Origin: DATMGU01 sp035555315
Lineage (GTDB): Bacteria; Pseudomonadota; Alphaproteobacteria; ATCC43930; CGMCC-115725
Assembly: GCA_035555315.1 (NCBI GenBank)
Contig: DATMGU010000046.1
Span: forward strand, 267,881 to 331,880
DNA length: 64,000 nt
Reading direction: 5' to 3'
Below, one piece after another: positions 16,345-25,352 of the stretch. The notes beneath the pieces were generated by a model. The model did not search any database and was not told the origin of the DNA. It was given only the letters and a program-made list of their open reading frames with translations. Within the stretch, counting starts at the first letter, position 1, and each line of letters opens with the position of its first letter. A program made the translations under genes and the position numbers.

Positions 16345-18126
16345 ATGCCTGGTATGGAACAACGTAATCTGATCCTCGCCATCGTGCTGTCGGTGGCCAT
16401 TATGATCGGCTTTCAACTGCTGATCGAGCGGCCCCGGCAGCAACGCGAGCAGGCGGCGCAGCAGGCTCAGCAACAGGCGACCCAGCAACAAGCCGCCCAG
16501 CAGCCGGCCGGCAGCGCGCCGGCTACGGCCGGGCAACCGAGTACGGCCGGTCAAACGAGTACAGCCGGCCAATTGCCTTCTGTGGCGCCGGGTGCCACCG
16601 GCCTCAGCCGCGACACAGCGTTGAAGCAAAGCGCCCGCGTCGCCATCGACACGCCGGCGCTTCACGGCTCGATCGCGCTGACCGGTGGTCGGCTCGACGA
16701 TCTGCTGATGGAGAAGTATCGGGAGACCACCGATCCGAACAGCCCGCCGGTCGAGCTGTTTTCGCCAGCGGGGACGTCCGATGCCTATTTCGCCGATTTC
16801 GGCTGGGTCGGCGCCGCACCGGGGGCGAAGCTGCCGGGCGCCGACACGCTATGGCAGGCCGATGGCGCGACGCTGACGCCGGACAAGCCGGTCACGCTCA
16901 CCTGGAACAACGGCGAAGGACTCACCTTCACCCGCAAATTCGCGGTGGACGACAACTACCTCTTTACGGTCACCCAATCGGTCACCAACACTGGCGCGCA
17001 GCCTGTTGGGCTGCTGCCGTTCGGGCTGGTGTCGCGTTCGGGCACGCCCAAGACCTTGGGCTATTACATCCTGCATGAAGGGCCGATCGCCGTCTTCAAC
17101 CAGCGACTGTCGGATGGGACGAGCTACAAGAATCTGGAGGAATCGAAGGAGATCGATACCACCACGTCCGGCGGTTGGCTTGGCTTCACCGACAAATACT
17201 GGCTGACCGCGGTGATCCCGCCGCAGTCCGAGACGGTCAAGGCGCGGTTCGATCATTCGCTGCAGAACGCCACCGACCAGTATCAGGCGGATTACCTCGG
17301 CAATGAGATCACCGTGCCGGCCGGCGGCAGCGCCACGCACGAGACCAGGCTGTTCGCCGGCGCCAAGGAGGTTCATCTCCTGGACTCTTATCGCGATAAG
17401 GCGGGCCTGCCGCTGTTCGACCGAGCGGTGGATTTCGGCTGGTTCTATTATCTGACCAAGCCGATCTTCTATCTGCTCGACTTCATCTACGGCTATGTCG
17501 GCAATTTCGGCATCTCGATCATGCTGCTGACCGTGATCGTCAAGTCCCTGTTCTTCCCGCTGCAGGATCGCGCCTATCGCTCGATGAATCGGTTGAAGCA
17601 GCTCCAGCCCGAAGTGCAGAAGCTGCGCGACAAGTACGGTGAGGACAAGGCGAAGCTGAACCAGGAAATGATGGCGCTGTACAAGCGTGTCGGTGCCAAT
17701 CCGTTGGGTGGCTGCCTGCCGATGGTGATCCAGATCCCGGTGTTCTTCTCGCTCTACAAGGTGCTGTTCGTCACCATCGAGATGCGTCATGCGCCGTTCT
17801 TCGGCTGGATCCACGATCTATCGGCGCCGGACCCGACCAGCTTCGCCAATCTGTTCGGCTTGATCCCGTTCACGCCGCCGCATTTCCTGATGCTCGGGGC
17901 CTGGCCGATCATCATGGGCTGCACCCAGTTTCTGCAGCAGAAGATGAACCCGCAGATGGCGGATCCCGTGCAGGCGCGCATGATGATGTTCCTGCCCGTG
18001 GTGTTCACCTTCATGCTGGGCTCGTTCCCCGCTGGGCTGGTGATCTATTGGGCATGGAACAATTCGCTGTCGGTGCTGCAGCAATGGGTCCTGCTGAAGC
18101 GTGCGAACCGCCCCACCCGTGCCTGA
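16345..18126 (+). CDS. yidC: membrane protein insertase YidC
   Basis: A 593-residue inner-membrane insertase/chaperone acting alone or with SecYEG. An N-terminal helix (LILAIVLSVAIMIGFQLLI) is followed by a Gln/Ala/Pro-rich linker with an 18-bp repeat (STAGQ units, residues ~61-78) and a large periplasmic beta domain (~95-355). The conserved 5-helix core begins near YYLTKPIFYLLDFIYG and includes GGCLPMVIQIPVFFSLYKVL and FPAGLVIYWAWNNSLSVLQQ. ATG 16345 is preferred; an open frame extends upstream only because it overlaps yidD. ATG 16354 is an alternative. Confidence 0.96.
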   Translation: MPGMEQRNLILAIVLSVAIMIGFQLLIERPRQQREQAAQQAQQQATQQQAAQQPAGSAPATAGQPSTAGQTSTAGQLPSVAPGATGLSRDTALKQSARVAIDTPALHGSIALTGGRLDDLLMEKYRETTDPNSPPVELFSPAGTSDAYFADFGWVGAAPGAKLPGADTLWQADGATLTPDKPVTLTWNNGEGLTFTRKFAVDDNYLFTVTQSVTNTGAQPVGLLPFGLVSRSGTPKTLGYYILHEGPIAVFNQRLSDGTSYKNLEESKEIDTTTSGGWLGFTDKYWLTAVIPPQSETVKARFDHSLQNATDQYQADYLGNEITVPAGGSATHETRLFAGAKEVHLLDSYRDKAGLPLFDRAVDFGWFYYLTKPIFYLLDFIYGYVGNFGISIMLLTVIVKSLFFPLQDRAYRSMNRLKQLQPEVQKLRDKYGEDKAKLNQEMMALYKRVGANPLGGCLPMVIQIPVFFSLYKVLFVTIEMRHAPFFGWIHDLSAPDPTSFANLFGLIPFTPPHFLMLGAWPIIMGCTQFLQQKMNPQMADPVQARMMMFLPVVFTFMLGSFPAGLVIYWAWNNSLSVLQQWVLLKRANRPTRA

Positions 18127-18832
18127 TCCGGGCGTGCCTGATCCGACGATGGCGCCGGCCGGCGAGGCATCCGTCGCCGAGGTTGCCGTCGATGAGGTTG
18201 CCGCCACCGAGGCGGCGCGGGCCTTCGGGCGCTGGCTGTTCGCTCAGGAATGCGAGTTCATCAACGGCTCGACGACGCTCGACACATTGCCGCCGGACGA
18301 TCTGCCCGAGATCGCCTTCGCGGGCCGCTCGAATGTCGGCAAATCCAGTCTGATCAACGCCTTGACCGGCCGCAAGACGCTAGCGCGCACCTCGCATACG
18401 CCGGGTCGTACCCAGCAGATCAATTTCTTTCGCCTCGGCGGCAGATTGATGCTGGTGGATCTGCCCGGCTATGGCTATGCCGATGCACCGAAGACCGAGA
18501 TCAGGCGGTGGACGCAGTTGGTGAATACCTACCTCAAGGGACGGACCCGGCTGCGGCGGGTATGTCTGCTGATCGACGGCCGGCATGGGTTGAAGCCGGT
18601 CGACGAGCCGGTGATGCGCATGCTGGACGAGGCGGCCGTCTCGTACCAGGTGGTGCTGACCAAGACCGACAAGCTGCGCGACGCCGAAATGACGCGCCGG
18701 CTGGCCGAGACCTCCGGCGGTGCCGGACGGCACGTCGCCGCCCATCCGGACCTACAAGCGACCAGCGCGCATGAGGCGATCGGCCTCGAACAGTTGCGCG
18801 CCGATCTCGCCGCTTTCGCCATACCTGCCTAA
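18101..18832 (+). CDS. engB: ribosome biogenesis GTP-binding protein EngB/YihA/YsxC
   Basis: A TRAFAC-class GTPase needed for late 50S assembly. The G motifs are clear: G1 GRSNVGKSS, G3 DLPGYGYA and G4 TKTD, plus switch sequence SHTPGRTQQINFF. Starting at GTG 18101 gives 243 residues and a 26-bp overlap with yidC. ATG 18149 would remove 16 unconserved residues and avoid the overlap. Either start keeps the domain intact. The yidC-engB-argB order is common in alphaproteobacteria. Confidence 0.93.
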   Translation: MRTAPPVPDPGVPDPTMAPAGEASVAEVAVDEVAATEAARAFGRWLFAQECEFINGSTTLDTLPPDDLPEIAFAGRSNVGKSSLINALTGRKTLARTSHTPGRTQQINFFRLGGRLMLVDLPGYGYADAPKTEIRRWTQLVNTYLKGRTRLRRVCLLIDGRHGLKPVDEPVMRMLDEAAVSYQVVLTKTDKLRDAEMTRRLAETSGGAGRHVAAHPDLQATSAHEAIGLEQLRADLAAFAIPA

Positions 18833-18869
18833 TCGCCTAGACCTGTTACTTGCATAGGGGGCCCGCCCG

Positions 18870-19772
18870 ATGACCGATCACCCGGACCTGCCGATCCACC
18901 CCAAGGCAGTGACGCTGTCCGAAGCGCTGCCGTTCATGCGGCAATACGCCGACAAGACCATCGTCGTGAAATACGGCGGCCACGCGATGGGTGACGCGGC
19001 CCTGGGCGATCGGTTCGCCCGCGACATCGTGCTGCTGAAGCAGATCGGCATCCATCCGATCGTCGTGCATGGCGGGGGCCCACAGATCGGCCAGATGCTC
19101 GAACGGCTGCGCATCAAAAGCTCGTTCATCGATGGCTTGCGGGTGACCGACAAGGAGACGGTCGAGATCGTCGAGATGGTCTTGTCCGGATCGATCAACA
19201 AGCAGCTGGTCATGTCGATCAACGCCGCCGGCGGCATGGCGCTCGGCCTGTCGGGCAAGGACGCCAATCTGATCACCGCGCGCAAGCTGGAACGCGCCCG
19301 GCAGGAGACCGACAGCCACATCGAAAAAGCGCTCGATCTCGGCTTCGTCGGCGAGCCTGTCGCGATCAACACCAGCATCCTAGACCTGCTGGCCAAGTCC
19401 GATATCATTCCGGTGATCGCACCGATCGGCGTTGGCCTCGATGGCGAAACCTACAACATCAACGCCGATACGGCGGCCGGGGCGATCGCCGCGGCGATGA
19501 AGGCGACTCGCCTCCTGATGCTGACCGACACCGCGGGCGTGCTCGACAAGGACAAGAACGTCATGCACGAAATCTCGGTCGGCGAGGCCCGATCGATGAT
19601 CGCCGATGGCACCATCTATGGCGGCATGATCCCGAAGATCGAAACCTGCCTCGACGCCGTCGACCAAGGGCTGGAGGCGGCGGTCATCCTGGATGGCCGC
19701 AAGCCCCACGCGCTGCTGCTGGAGTTGTTCCTGAACGAAGGCGCCGGTACGCTGATCCGCCACCACGGCTGA
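18870..19772 (+). CDS. argB: acetylglutamate kinase
   Basis: Phosphorylates N-acetyl-L-glutamate, the second step of arginine synthesis. The 300-residue amino-acid kinase fold shows IVVKYGGHAMG (ATP phosphate loop), VVHGGGPQIGQML (substrate loop), IINAAGG-like MSINAAGGMALGLSGKDANLI, and NINADTAAGAIAAAMKA near the C-terminal nucleotide site. An N-terminal extension before IVVKYGG resembles the arginine-inhibited hexameric type, so feedback inhibition is likely but inferred. It starts 37 bp after engB. Confidence 0.95.
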   Translation: MTDHPDLPIHPKAVTLSEALPFMRQYADKTIVVKYGGHAMGDAALGDRFARDIVLLKQIGIHPIVVHGGGPQIGQMLERLRIKSSFIDGLRVTDKETVEIVEMVLSGSINKQLVMSINAAGGMALGLSGKDANLITARKLERARQETDSHIEKALDLGFVGEPVAINTSILDLLAKSDIIPVIAPIGVGLDGETYNINADTAAGAIAAAMKATRLLMLTDTAGVLDKDKNVMHEISVGEARSMIADGTIYGGMIPKIETCLDAVDQGLEAAVILDGRKPHALLLELFLNEGAGTLIRHHG

Positions 19773-19800
19773 CGGATCAGGTGGCGCTGTTCACGCGAAG

Positions 19801-21189
19801 CTAGTAGGTGCTTACCATCGAATCGAAGAACTCGATCTGCCACCGCATCTCGTCCGGCGTCAGCGGAAAGCCGCCGCCGGGGATGGCGTGCAGGCGGCTC
19901 TTGGGCGGCAGGTGAGCCAGCCGCAGCTGCAGCTGCAAGGCCAGCCGCATGCCACAGCCGGCGCGCCAGGCCAGCGCGGTCATCCCCTTGGCACTGTGAC
20001 TGGCGAGAATCTTCTGGACCACCGCGACGCTGAGATCCGCCTTGATCGCTAGGGCCGCGGCCAGAAAGTCGCGGTCGCCGCCGATCGATTCGGCCATCAA
20101 TTCCTCGGTCAGTTCGCCTAACGCGCTCATCTGGCGCGCGCGGCCGATCGGCGTGTCGTCCTGAACCAGCTCACCCCGAACCAACTCCCCGCGAACCGGC
20201 TCGCCCTGCATGGGGGTGATATCGATGAAGCCGGCGGTAGATTCCGGCGACACCCGACTGGCCGATTGGGTTCCGGTCGCCTGGCCCGAACTCACCTGGC
20301 CCGAATTCACTTGGGCCGAAATCGTTTGGGCCGTGGCCGGCTCCAGGTCGGGCCGATTGAGCAGCATGCCGAGCAACCGTCCGGTAACGAAGCTGGCTAG
20401 ACGCAGCACGGCGTTGGACGATAGGACCGGGCGGCGTACTAAAGGCTCGTGCCAGACCTCATGGGCGGGAGCCACCTCGATCAACCGGTCGATCGTCGCT
20501 TCGGCGACCTGCGCCGTTGGGTTGGCCAGTACCGTCGCCACCGCGGGCGGCTCGCCATGCTCGATGATCGCATCGGTTACTCCGCTGCCGATATCCGGCC
20601 GCCGGGCCACCGCGTCGATCACCGTCTGATCCGGTGCCGCGCGCACCACCTCGATCAAATCGGCATCTTCCAGCCGCCCGACGAAGCCCAGGGCGGAGAC
20701 CGCGACGCTCGGCGTGCGATCCCGGGCAAGTTGCTGCGCCACGGCGCTCGGCACCTGGCCGATGCCGCGCACCGCGTCGGCCAGCGATTGGCGGACGGTG
20801 GCCGCATCGTCGCGCATCAGGGCCTCCAGCACCCAGACCGTCAGGCCCCACAGTTGGGCTGCTTCCTGCTGGCTCAGCTCCGGCAGGACGGAGGCGATCT
20901 TTTGCGCGACCGTCAGCCGGATCGCCGGATCGTCGTCGAGCGCCAGGATGAGGTCCGCCTGGCGGGGTGTGCGGGGGTTGGCGGCGACCGCGCGCCGAAC
21001 CGCCGGATCGGCGTCGCGCGCCAGAAAATAGAGGATTTCCGGCTGGATATCGGCGGAGGCGGCAAGCTCGACCCGCGATACGGGATCGTTGCTCCGGGCC
21101 AATTCCTTGGCTCGGTCATAGTCTAGCGCCGCCTGCTTCGCGGCCCGTCGGACCGTCGATCGGCCGAAAAGGTTGGCTAAACTCCGCAT
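19801..21189 (-). CDS. DUF2336 family protein with HEAT-like repeats
   Basis: A 462-residue, Ala/Leu-rich helical protein typical of alphaproteobacterial DUF2336. The N-terminal ~300 residues form HEAT/ARM-like helix pairs (DADPAVRRAVAANPRTP, DDPAIRLTVAQKIASVLPELS and similar). The middle (~305-350) is a low-complexity linker encoded by two 15-bp minisatellites: QVNSGQVSSGQ-type and VRGELVRGELV-type units. The conserved tail has GELTEELMAESIGGDRDFLAAALA and ends in IEFFDSMVSTY. The family has no proven function. It stands alone on the minus strand between argB and the HAD gene. Confidence 0.85.
   Translation of the reverse strand: MRSLANLFGRSTVRRAAKQAALDYDRAKELARSNDPVSRVELAASADIQPEILYFLARDADPAVRRAVAANPRTPRQADLILALDDDPAIRLTVAQKIASVLPELSQQEAAQLWGLTVWVLEALMRDDAATVRQSLADAVRGIGQVPSAVAQQLARDRTPSVAVSALGFVGRLEDADLIEVVRAAPDQTVIDAVARRPDIGSGVTDAIIEHGEPPAVATVLANPTAQVAEATIDRLIEVAPAHEVWHEPLVRRPVLSSNAVLRLASFVTGRLLGMLLNRPDLEPATAQTISAQVNSGQVSSGQATGTQSASRVSPESTAGFIDITPMQGEPVRGELVRGELVQDDTPIGRARQMSALGELTEELMAESIGGDRDFLAAALAIKADLSVAVVQKILASHSAKGMTALAWRAGCGMRLALQLQLRLAHLPPKSRLHAIPGGGFPLTPDEMRWQIEFFDSMVSTY
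20163..20340. repeat. two in-frame 15-bp minisatellites in the DUF2336 gene
   Basis: Three 15-bp units starting GAACCRRCTC run through 20163-20207. Four units starting YTGGSCCG run through 20281-20340. All copies keep the reading frame and encode pentapeptide repeats in the linker. Confidence 0.8.
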
Positions 21190-21270
21190 TCACAATCCCA
21201 ATTCGGCACCCGAAAGACGCGCGGGTGCGCTAGACTATACCCTAGTTTCGCCGCCGAGGATTCTGCCGTA

Positions 21271-22011
21271 ATGCCGTCCGTCCCGCCAGCCGAGCGATCG
21301 ATCCCCGTGAAAATACCTGCCTCCGCCGTGCCGATCATCGCTGCTGAGATCGATACCTGGATCTTCGATCTCGACAACACCCTCTACCCGGCATCTTCCA
21401 ACTTGTTCGCCCAGGTCAGTATCCGGATCACTCAGTTTATCGCCCGTTACCTGGCGATCGAGCTGGAGGAGGCGCGAAGGCTGCAGCGGCGGTATTTCAT
21501 GGAGCACGGCACCACGCTGCGCGGCCTCATGACCAACCACGCTCTCGATCCCGCCGAGTTCCTGGCATTCGTGCATGATATCGATCTCACGGTCCTGCCG
21601 CCGGCCGCGGAACTGGACCAGGCGCTGACCGACCTCAAGGGGCGCAAGCTGGTCTTCACTAACGGCTCGACGCGCCATGCCGAGCGGATCTTGGAGCATT
21701 TGGGGCTGGCCCGGCATTTCAGCGGCATTTTCGACATCGCCGCGGCGGGTTACCTGCCAAAGCCCGACCCGTCGGGCTATGATCTCATGATCGAGCGCTT
21801 CGGCATCACCGCTGGCCGCGCGGCGATGGTCGAGGATATGGCCAAGAACCTGGCCCCGGCGGCGCTGTTGGGCATGACCACCGTCTGGGTGCGCACCGCC
21901 AATGACTGGGCGATCGATGGATCGGCCGAGCCGCATATCCACCACACGACCGACGATCTGCCCGGTTGGCTGGCGGCATGGACGGCCCGGAGCAGAGACC
22001 CGAATTCATGA
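21271..22011 (+). CDS. pyrimidine 5'-nucleotidase, HAD superfamily
   Basis: A 246-residue HAD hydrolase of the Sdt1/PHM8-like subfamily that dephosphorylates pyrimidine (and related) monophosphates. Motif I is FDLDNTLYPASSNLFAQV, motif II KLVFTNGSTRHAERIL, motif III KPDPSGYDLMI, and motif IV VEDMAKNLAPA. In many alphaproteobacteria this gene directly precedes dapD; here ada and an MFS gene intervene. The exact substrate is inferred from the family. Confidence 0.88.
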   Translation: MPSVPPAERSIPVKIPASAVPIIAAEIDTWIFDLDNTLYPASSNLFAQVSIRITQFIARYLAIELEEARRLQRRYFMEHGTTLRGLMTNHALDPAEFLAFVHDIDLTVLPPAAELDQALTDLKGRKLVFTNGSTRHAERILEHLGLARHFSGIFDIAAAGYLPKPDPSGYDLMIERFGITAGRAAMVEDMAKNLAPAALLGMTTVWVRTANDWAIDGSAEPHIHHTTDDLPGWLAAWTARSRDPNS

Positions 22012-22094
22012 GCAAGCGGCGGGGTGCGAGGAGGGCGCGCGGTCACGCATGATCCGCCCCTATTCGCTAATGCCTCTCCGGAGTCGTACCCGCC

Positions 22095-23177
22095 ATGTCA
22101 CCTTTGCTCGATACTGACCCGCCCCTCTCCACACTCGATCCCGATGCCACACGCTGGCAGGTGGTGCTTCGGCGCGACGCGTCGGCGGATGGCACCTTCT
22201 ACTATTCGGTGCGCACGACCGGGGTCTATTGCCGCCCATCCTGCCCGTCGCGGCTGGCTAGGCGCGAGAACGTCGCGTTCCATGCCAGCCGCGAGGCGGC
22301 GGAGCGCGCCGGCTTCCGTCCGTGCAAGCGGTGCCGGCCGGACGAGCCCACCGGCAATCGGCGCCATGCCGAGGCGATCGCCGCGGCCTGTCGCCTGATC
22401 GAGGCGGCGGAGGAGCCGCCGGCCCTGGCCGAACTGGCCGAGGCCGTGGGGCTGAGCCCGTTCCATTTTCACCGGGTGTTCAAGACCGTGACCGGCGTCA
22501 CCCCCCGCGCCTATGCGGCGGCCCTGCGCACCCGCCGGGTGCGAGACGGCCTCGCCACCTCGGCGACGGTGACCGAGGCGATCTACGATGCCGGTTTCAA
22601 CGCCAGCAGCCGGTTCTACGAGCAATCCGCCGGGATGCTCGGTATGACGCCCGGTACGTTCCGGCGGGGCGGCACCGATACGGAAATCCGCTTCGCCGTC
22701 GGCCAGTGTTCGCTGGGCGCCGTGCTGGTCGCCGCGACCGACAAGGGGGTCTGCGCCATCCAACTGGGCGATGATCCTGACCAGCTTGTCCACGACCTCC
22801 AGGACCGCTTTCCCAAGGCGATCCTGGAGGGCCGCGACATCGCGTTCAAGCGGATGGTCGCTCAGGTGGTCGGCTTCGTCGAAGCCCCTCGCCAGGGCCT
22901 CGACCTCCCGCTTGATGTGCGCGGCACCGCGTTCCAGCAGCGCGTCTGGCAGGCGCTGCGGCAGATCCCCAGCGGTCAGACCGCGAGCTATGCCGAGATC
23001 GCCGCGCGGATCGGCGCCCCCAGCGCCGTACGCGCTGTCGCCGGTGCCTGCGCCGCCAATCCGGCGGCCCTGGCCATTCCATGCCATCGGGTGGTGCGCA
23101 CCGATGGCAGCCTATCCGGCTATCGCTGGGGTGTGGAGCGCAAGCGCGTCCTCTTGCAGCGGGAAGGCGCCCGGTGA
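22095..23177 (+). CDS. ada: bifunctional DNA alkylation-repair methyltransferase/regulator Ada
   Basis: A 360-residue Ada. The N-terminal zinc domain has four Cys (GVYCRPSCPSR, then RPCKRC) and accepts methyl groups from phosphotriesters at its first Cys. An AraC-type HTH follows (~105-185; LSPFHFHRVFKTVTGVTPRAYAAALR). The C-terminal O6-alkylguanine-DNA methyltransferase has the PCHRV active-site Cys. Methylated Ada should activate its own and other repair genes. The MFS gene overlaps the stop (GTGA), suggesting it belongs to the Ada-controlled unit. Confidence 0.95.
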   Translation: MSPLLDTDPPLSTLDPDATRWQVVLRRDASADGTFYYSVRTTGVYCRPSCPSRLARRENVAFHASREAAERAGFRPCKRCRPDEPTGNRRHAEAIAAACRLIEAAEEPPALAELAEAVGLSPFHFHRVFKTVTGVTPRAYAAALRTRRVRDGLATSATVTEAIYDAGFNASSRFYEQSAGMLGMTPGTFRRGGTDTEIRFAVGQCSLGAVLVAATDKGVCAIQLGDDPDQLVHDLQDRFPKAILEGRDIAFKRMVAQVVGFVEAPRQGLDLPLDVRGTAFQQRVWQALRQIPSGQTASYAEIAARIGAPSAVRAVAGACAANPAALAIPCHRVVRTDGSLSGYRWGVERKRVLLQREGAR

Positions 23178-24415
23178 GCGCCGCCATACGCTTTCCCAGC
23201 CCGCGCTTTCCTGGCGCCTTCATCCGCCTCGCCTGGTCCAACCTCGCGGCTCAATCCGCCGAGCAGGTCGGGCTGGCCGCTGCCCCGCTGGTCGCGGTAC
23301 TGGCGCTGGGGGCAGGGGCGGGCGAGACCGGGCTGCTGCAAACCGCGCAGAGCCTGCCGTTCCTGTTGCTGTCGCTGCCCGCCGGCATCCTGGCGGACCG
23401 GGTCTCGCGGCGCGGCCTGATGGTAGGGGCGGAGGGTTTGCGGGCCGCCTCCCTGCTCGGCATCCTGCTGCTCGTGGCGAGCGGGTCGCTGACGCTGCCG
23501 GCCCTGGCTCTGCTAGGCTTTATCGGTGCTATGGGCACCGTCGCCTATAGCGTGGCGGCGCCGTCGCTCGTCCCGGCTCTTGTGCCGCGATCCTTGCTTG
23601 CCGGGGCCAATGGCCGATTGGAGCTGGCGCGTAGCGCGGCTTTCGCGGCCGGCCCCGCCCTCGCCGGCTCGCTGGTCGCCTGGGCCGGCGCGTCGCTCGC
23701 CTATGCGCTTGCCGCCGGTTTGTCGGTCACCGCCGTGTTCCTACTCGCGAGGCTTGCCGAGCCGTCGCGGCCGGTCTTGCCGCGCCGGCATGTGTTGCAC
23801 GATCTGCGGGAAGGGGCGGGTTTCGTCCTTGGCCACGCTTTGTTGCGCCCGATCCTGCTGTGCTCGGTGCTGTTCAACCTGGCCTGGTTCATCCTGCAGG
23901 CTGCTTATGTGCCCTATGCGGTGCATCGTCTGGGTCTGACGGCCGATGTGATCGGCGCCACCCTGGGCGTCTATGGCGCTGGCATGGTGGTGGGTGCTTT
24001 GCTTGCGCCGCGCTTGGTCCGGCGCCTTCCCTTTGGCGCGGTGTTGGGCTTAGGGCCGCTCGGCGGGCTCTGCGCCGCCCTGGTCATGGTGCTGACCCTT
24101 TGGATCCCATCCGGATGGCTGGCGGGGTTGAGTTTCTTTCTGTTCGGCGCCGGGCCGATCCTGTGGACGATCACCTCGACCACCTTGCGTCAGGCGGTGA
24201 CGCCGGAGCGGATGCTGGGTCGGGTCTCCGCCCTGGTGATGATGGCGAGCTTCGGCGCACGGCCTCTGGGTGCCGCGATCGGCGCATTTCTGGGGGCGAG
24301 CTATGGTCCGGCGATCTGCATCGTCGCCGCGGCGATCGGCTTCCTGGCGCAGTTCCTGGCGATCTTCAGCTCGCCGGTGCCTCGTCTGAACGAACTGCCC
24401 GAGGTGGCTGTCTAA
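23174..24415 (+). CDS. MFS transporter (12-helix exporter type)
   Basis: A 413-residue inner-membrane protein with about 12 hydrophobic segments and the MFS loop motif GILADRVSRRGLM after helix 2. It resembles the EntS/MFS_3 exporter group (FNLAWFILQAAYVPYAVHRLGL, GRVSALVMMASFGARPLGAAIGAFLG). GTG 23174 overlaps the ada stop codon, so it is translationally coupled. The longer upstream frame inside ada is not the start. The substrate is unknown; export of a toxic compound is inferred. Confidence 0.87.
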   Translation: MSAAIRFPSPRFPGAFIRLAWSNLAAQSAEQVGLAAAPLVAVLALGAGAGETGLLQTAQSLPFLLLSLPAGILADRVSRRGLMVGAEGLRAASLLGILLLVASGSLTLPALALLGFIGAMGTVAYSVAAPSLVPALVPRSLLAGANGRLELARSAAFAAGPALAGSLVAWAGASLAYALAAGLSVTAVFLLARLAEPSRPVLPRRHVLHDLREGAGFVLGHALLRPILLCSVLFNLAWFILQAAYVPYAVHRLGLTADVIGATLGVYGAGMVVGALLAPRLVRRLPFGAVLGLGPLGGLCAALVMVLTLWIPSGWLAGLSFFLFGAGPILWTITSTTLRQAVTPERMLGRVSALVMMASFGARPLGAAIGAFLGASYGPAICIVAAAIGFLAQFLAIFSSPVPRLNELPEVAV

Positions 24416-24494
24416 AGCCTCCTCCAATTGACAGGGGGCGCCGCCCTCGCCATGGTCCGACATCAATCGAACAGCTTCGGATGCCAGCCAGATT

Positions 24495-25352
24495 ATGACC
24501 CCTTCCGCCATGCAAGCCGCTATCGAGGCCGCCTGGGACCGCATCGACACGATCGGCCCGAACACCGGCGGCGACACGGCCGCCGCCGTCACCGCGGCGT
24601 TGGAAGCACTCGATGACGGCACGCTGCGCGTCGCCGAACCCAAGGAGGGCGGCTGGATCGTCAATCAGTGGCTGAAGAAGGCGGTGCTGCTGTCGTTCCG
24701 CCTGAACCCGCTGGTCGAGATGCCGGGCGGGCCGGCCGATCCCACGCGTGGGCCGTCGCCCTGGTGGGACAAGGTGCCGTCCAAATTCGCCGGCTGGGGT
24801 GCCAACCGCTTTAATGCCGCGGGGTTTCGGTCGGTTCCCGGCGCCATCGTGCGGCATTCCGCCTTCATCGCCCCCGGCGTCGTGCTGATGCCCAGCTTCG
24901 TCAATGTCGGCGCCTATGTCGGTGCCAAGACCATGGTGGATACCTGGGCGACGGTCGGGTCCTGCGCACAGATCGGCGCCAATTGCCATCTCTCCGGCGG
25001 CGCCGGGATCGGTGGCGTGCTCGAACCGCTGCAGGCCGATCCGGTGATCATCGAGGATAATTGCTTCATCGGTGCGCGCAGCGAGGTAGTCGAGGGTGTC
25101 AGGGTCGAGATCGGTTCGGTGCTGTCGATGGGCGTGTTCCTCAGCGCCTCGACCAAGATCGTCGATCGAACCACCGGCGAGATCTTCATCGGCCGCGTTC
25201 CACCCTATTCTGTGGTGGTGCCAGGCACTATGCCGGGCAAGCCGCTGCCGGATGGCTCGCCGGGTCCCAGCCTCTATTGCGCGGTGATCGTAAAGCGCGT
25301 CGATGCGCAGACCCGTGCCAAGACGTCGATCAACGATCTGCTGCGCGAATGA
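24495..25352 (+). CDS. dapD: 2,3,4,5-tetrahydropyridine-2,6-dicarboxylate N-succinyltransferase
   Basis: A lysine/diaminopimelate pathway enzyme that succinylates tetrahydrodipicolinate using succinyl-CoA. The 285-residue protein has the helical N-domain, then a left-handed beta-helix of hexapeptide repeats (IVRHSAFIAPGVVLMPSFVNVGAYVGAKTMVDTWATVGSCAQIG, shown by its regular spacing, ~105-150). ATG 24495 fits the family length. The stop overlaps the dapE start (ATGA). Confidence 0.96.
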   Translation: MTPSAMQAAIEAAWDRIDTIGPNTGGDTAAAVTAALEALDDGTLRVAEPKEGGWIVNQWLKKAVLLSFRLNPLVEMPGGPADPTRGPSPWWDKVPSKFAGWGANRFNAAGFRSVPGAIVRHSAFIAPGVVLMPSFVNVGAYVGAKTMVDTWATVGSCAQIGANCHLSGGAGIGGVLEPLQADPVIIEDNCFIGARSEVVEGVRVEIGSVLSMGVFLSASTKIVDRTTGEIFIGRVPPYSVVVPGTMPGKPLPDGSPGPSLYCAVIVKRVDAQTRAKTSINDLLRE

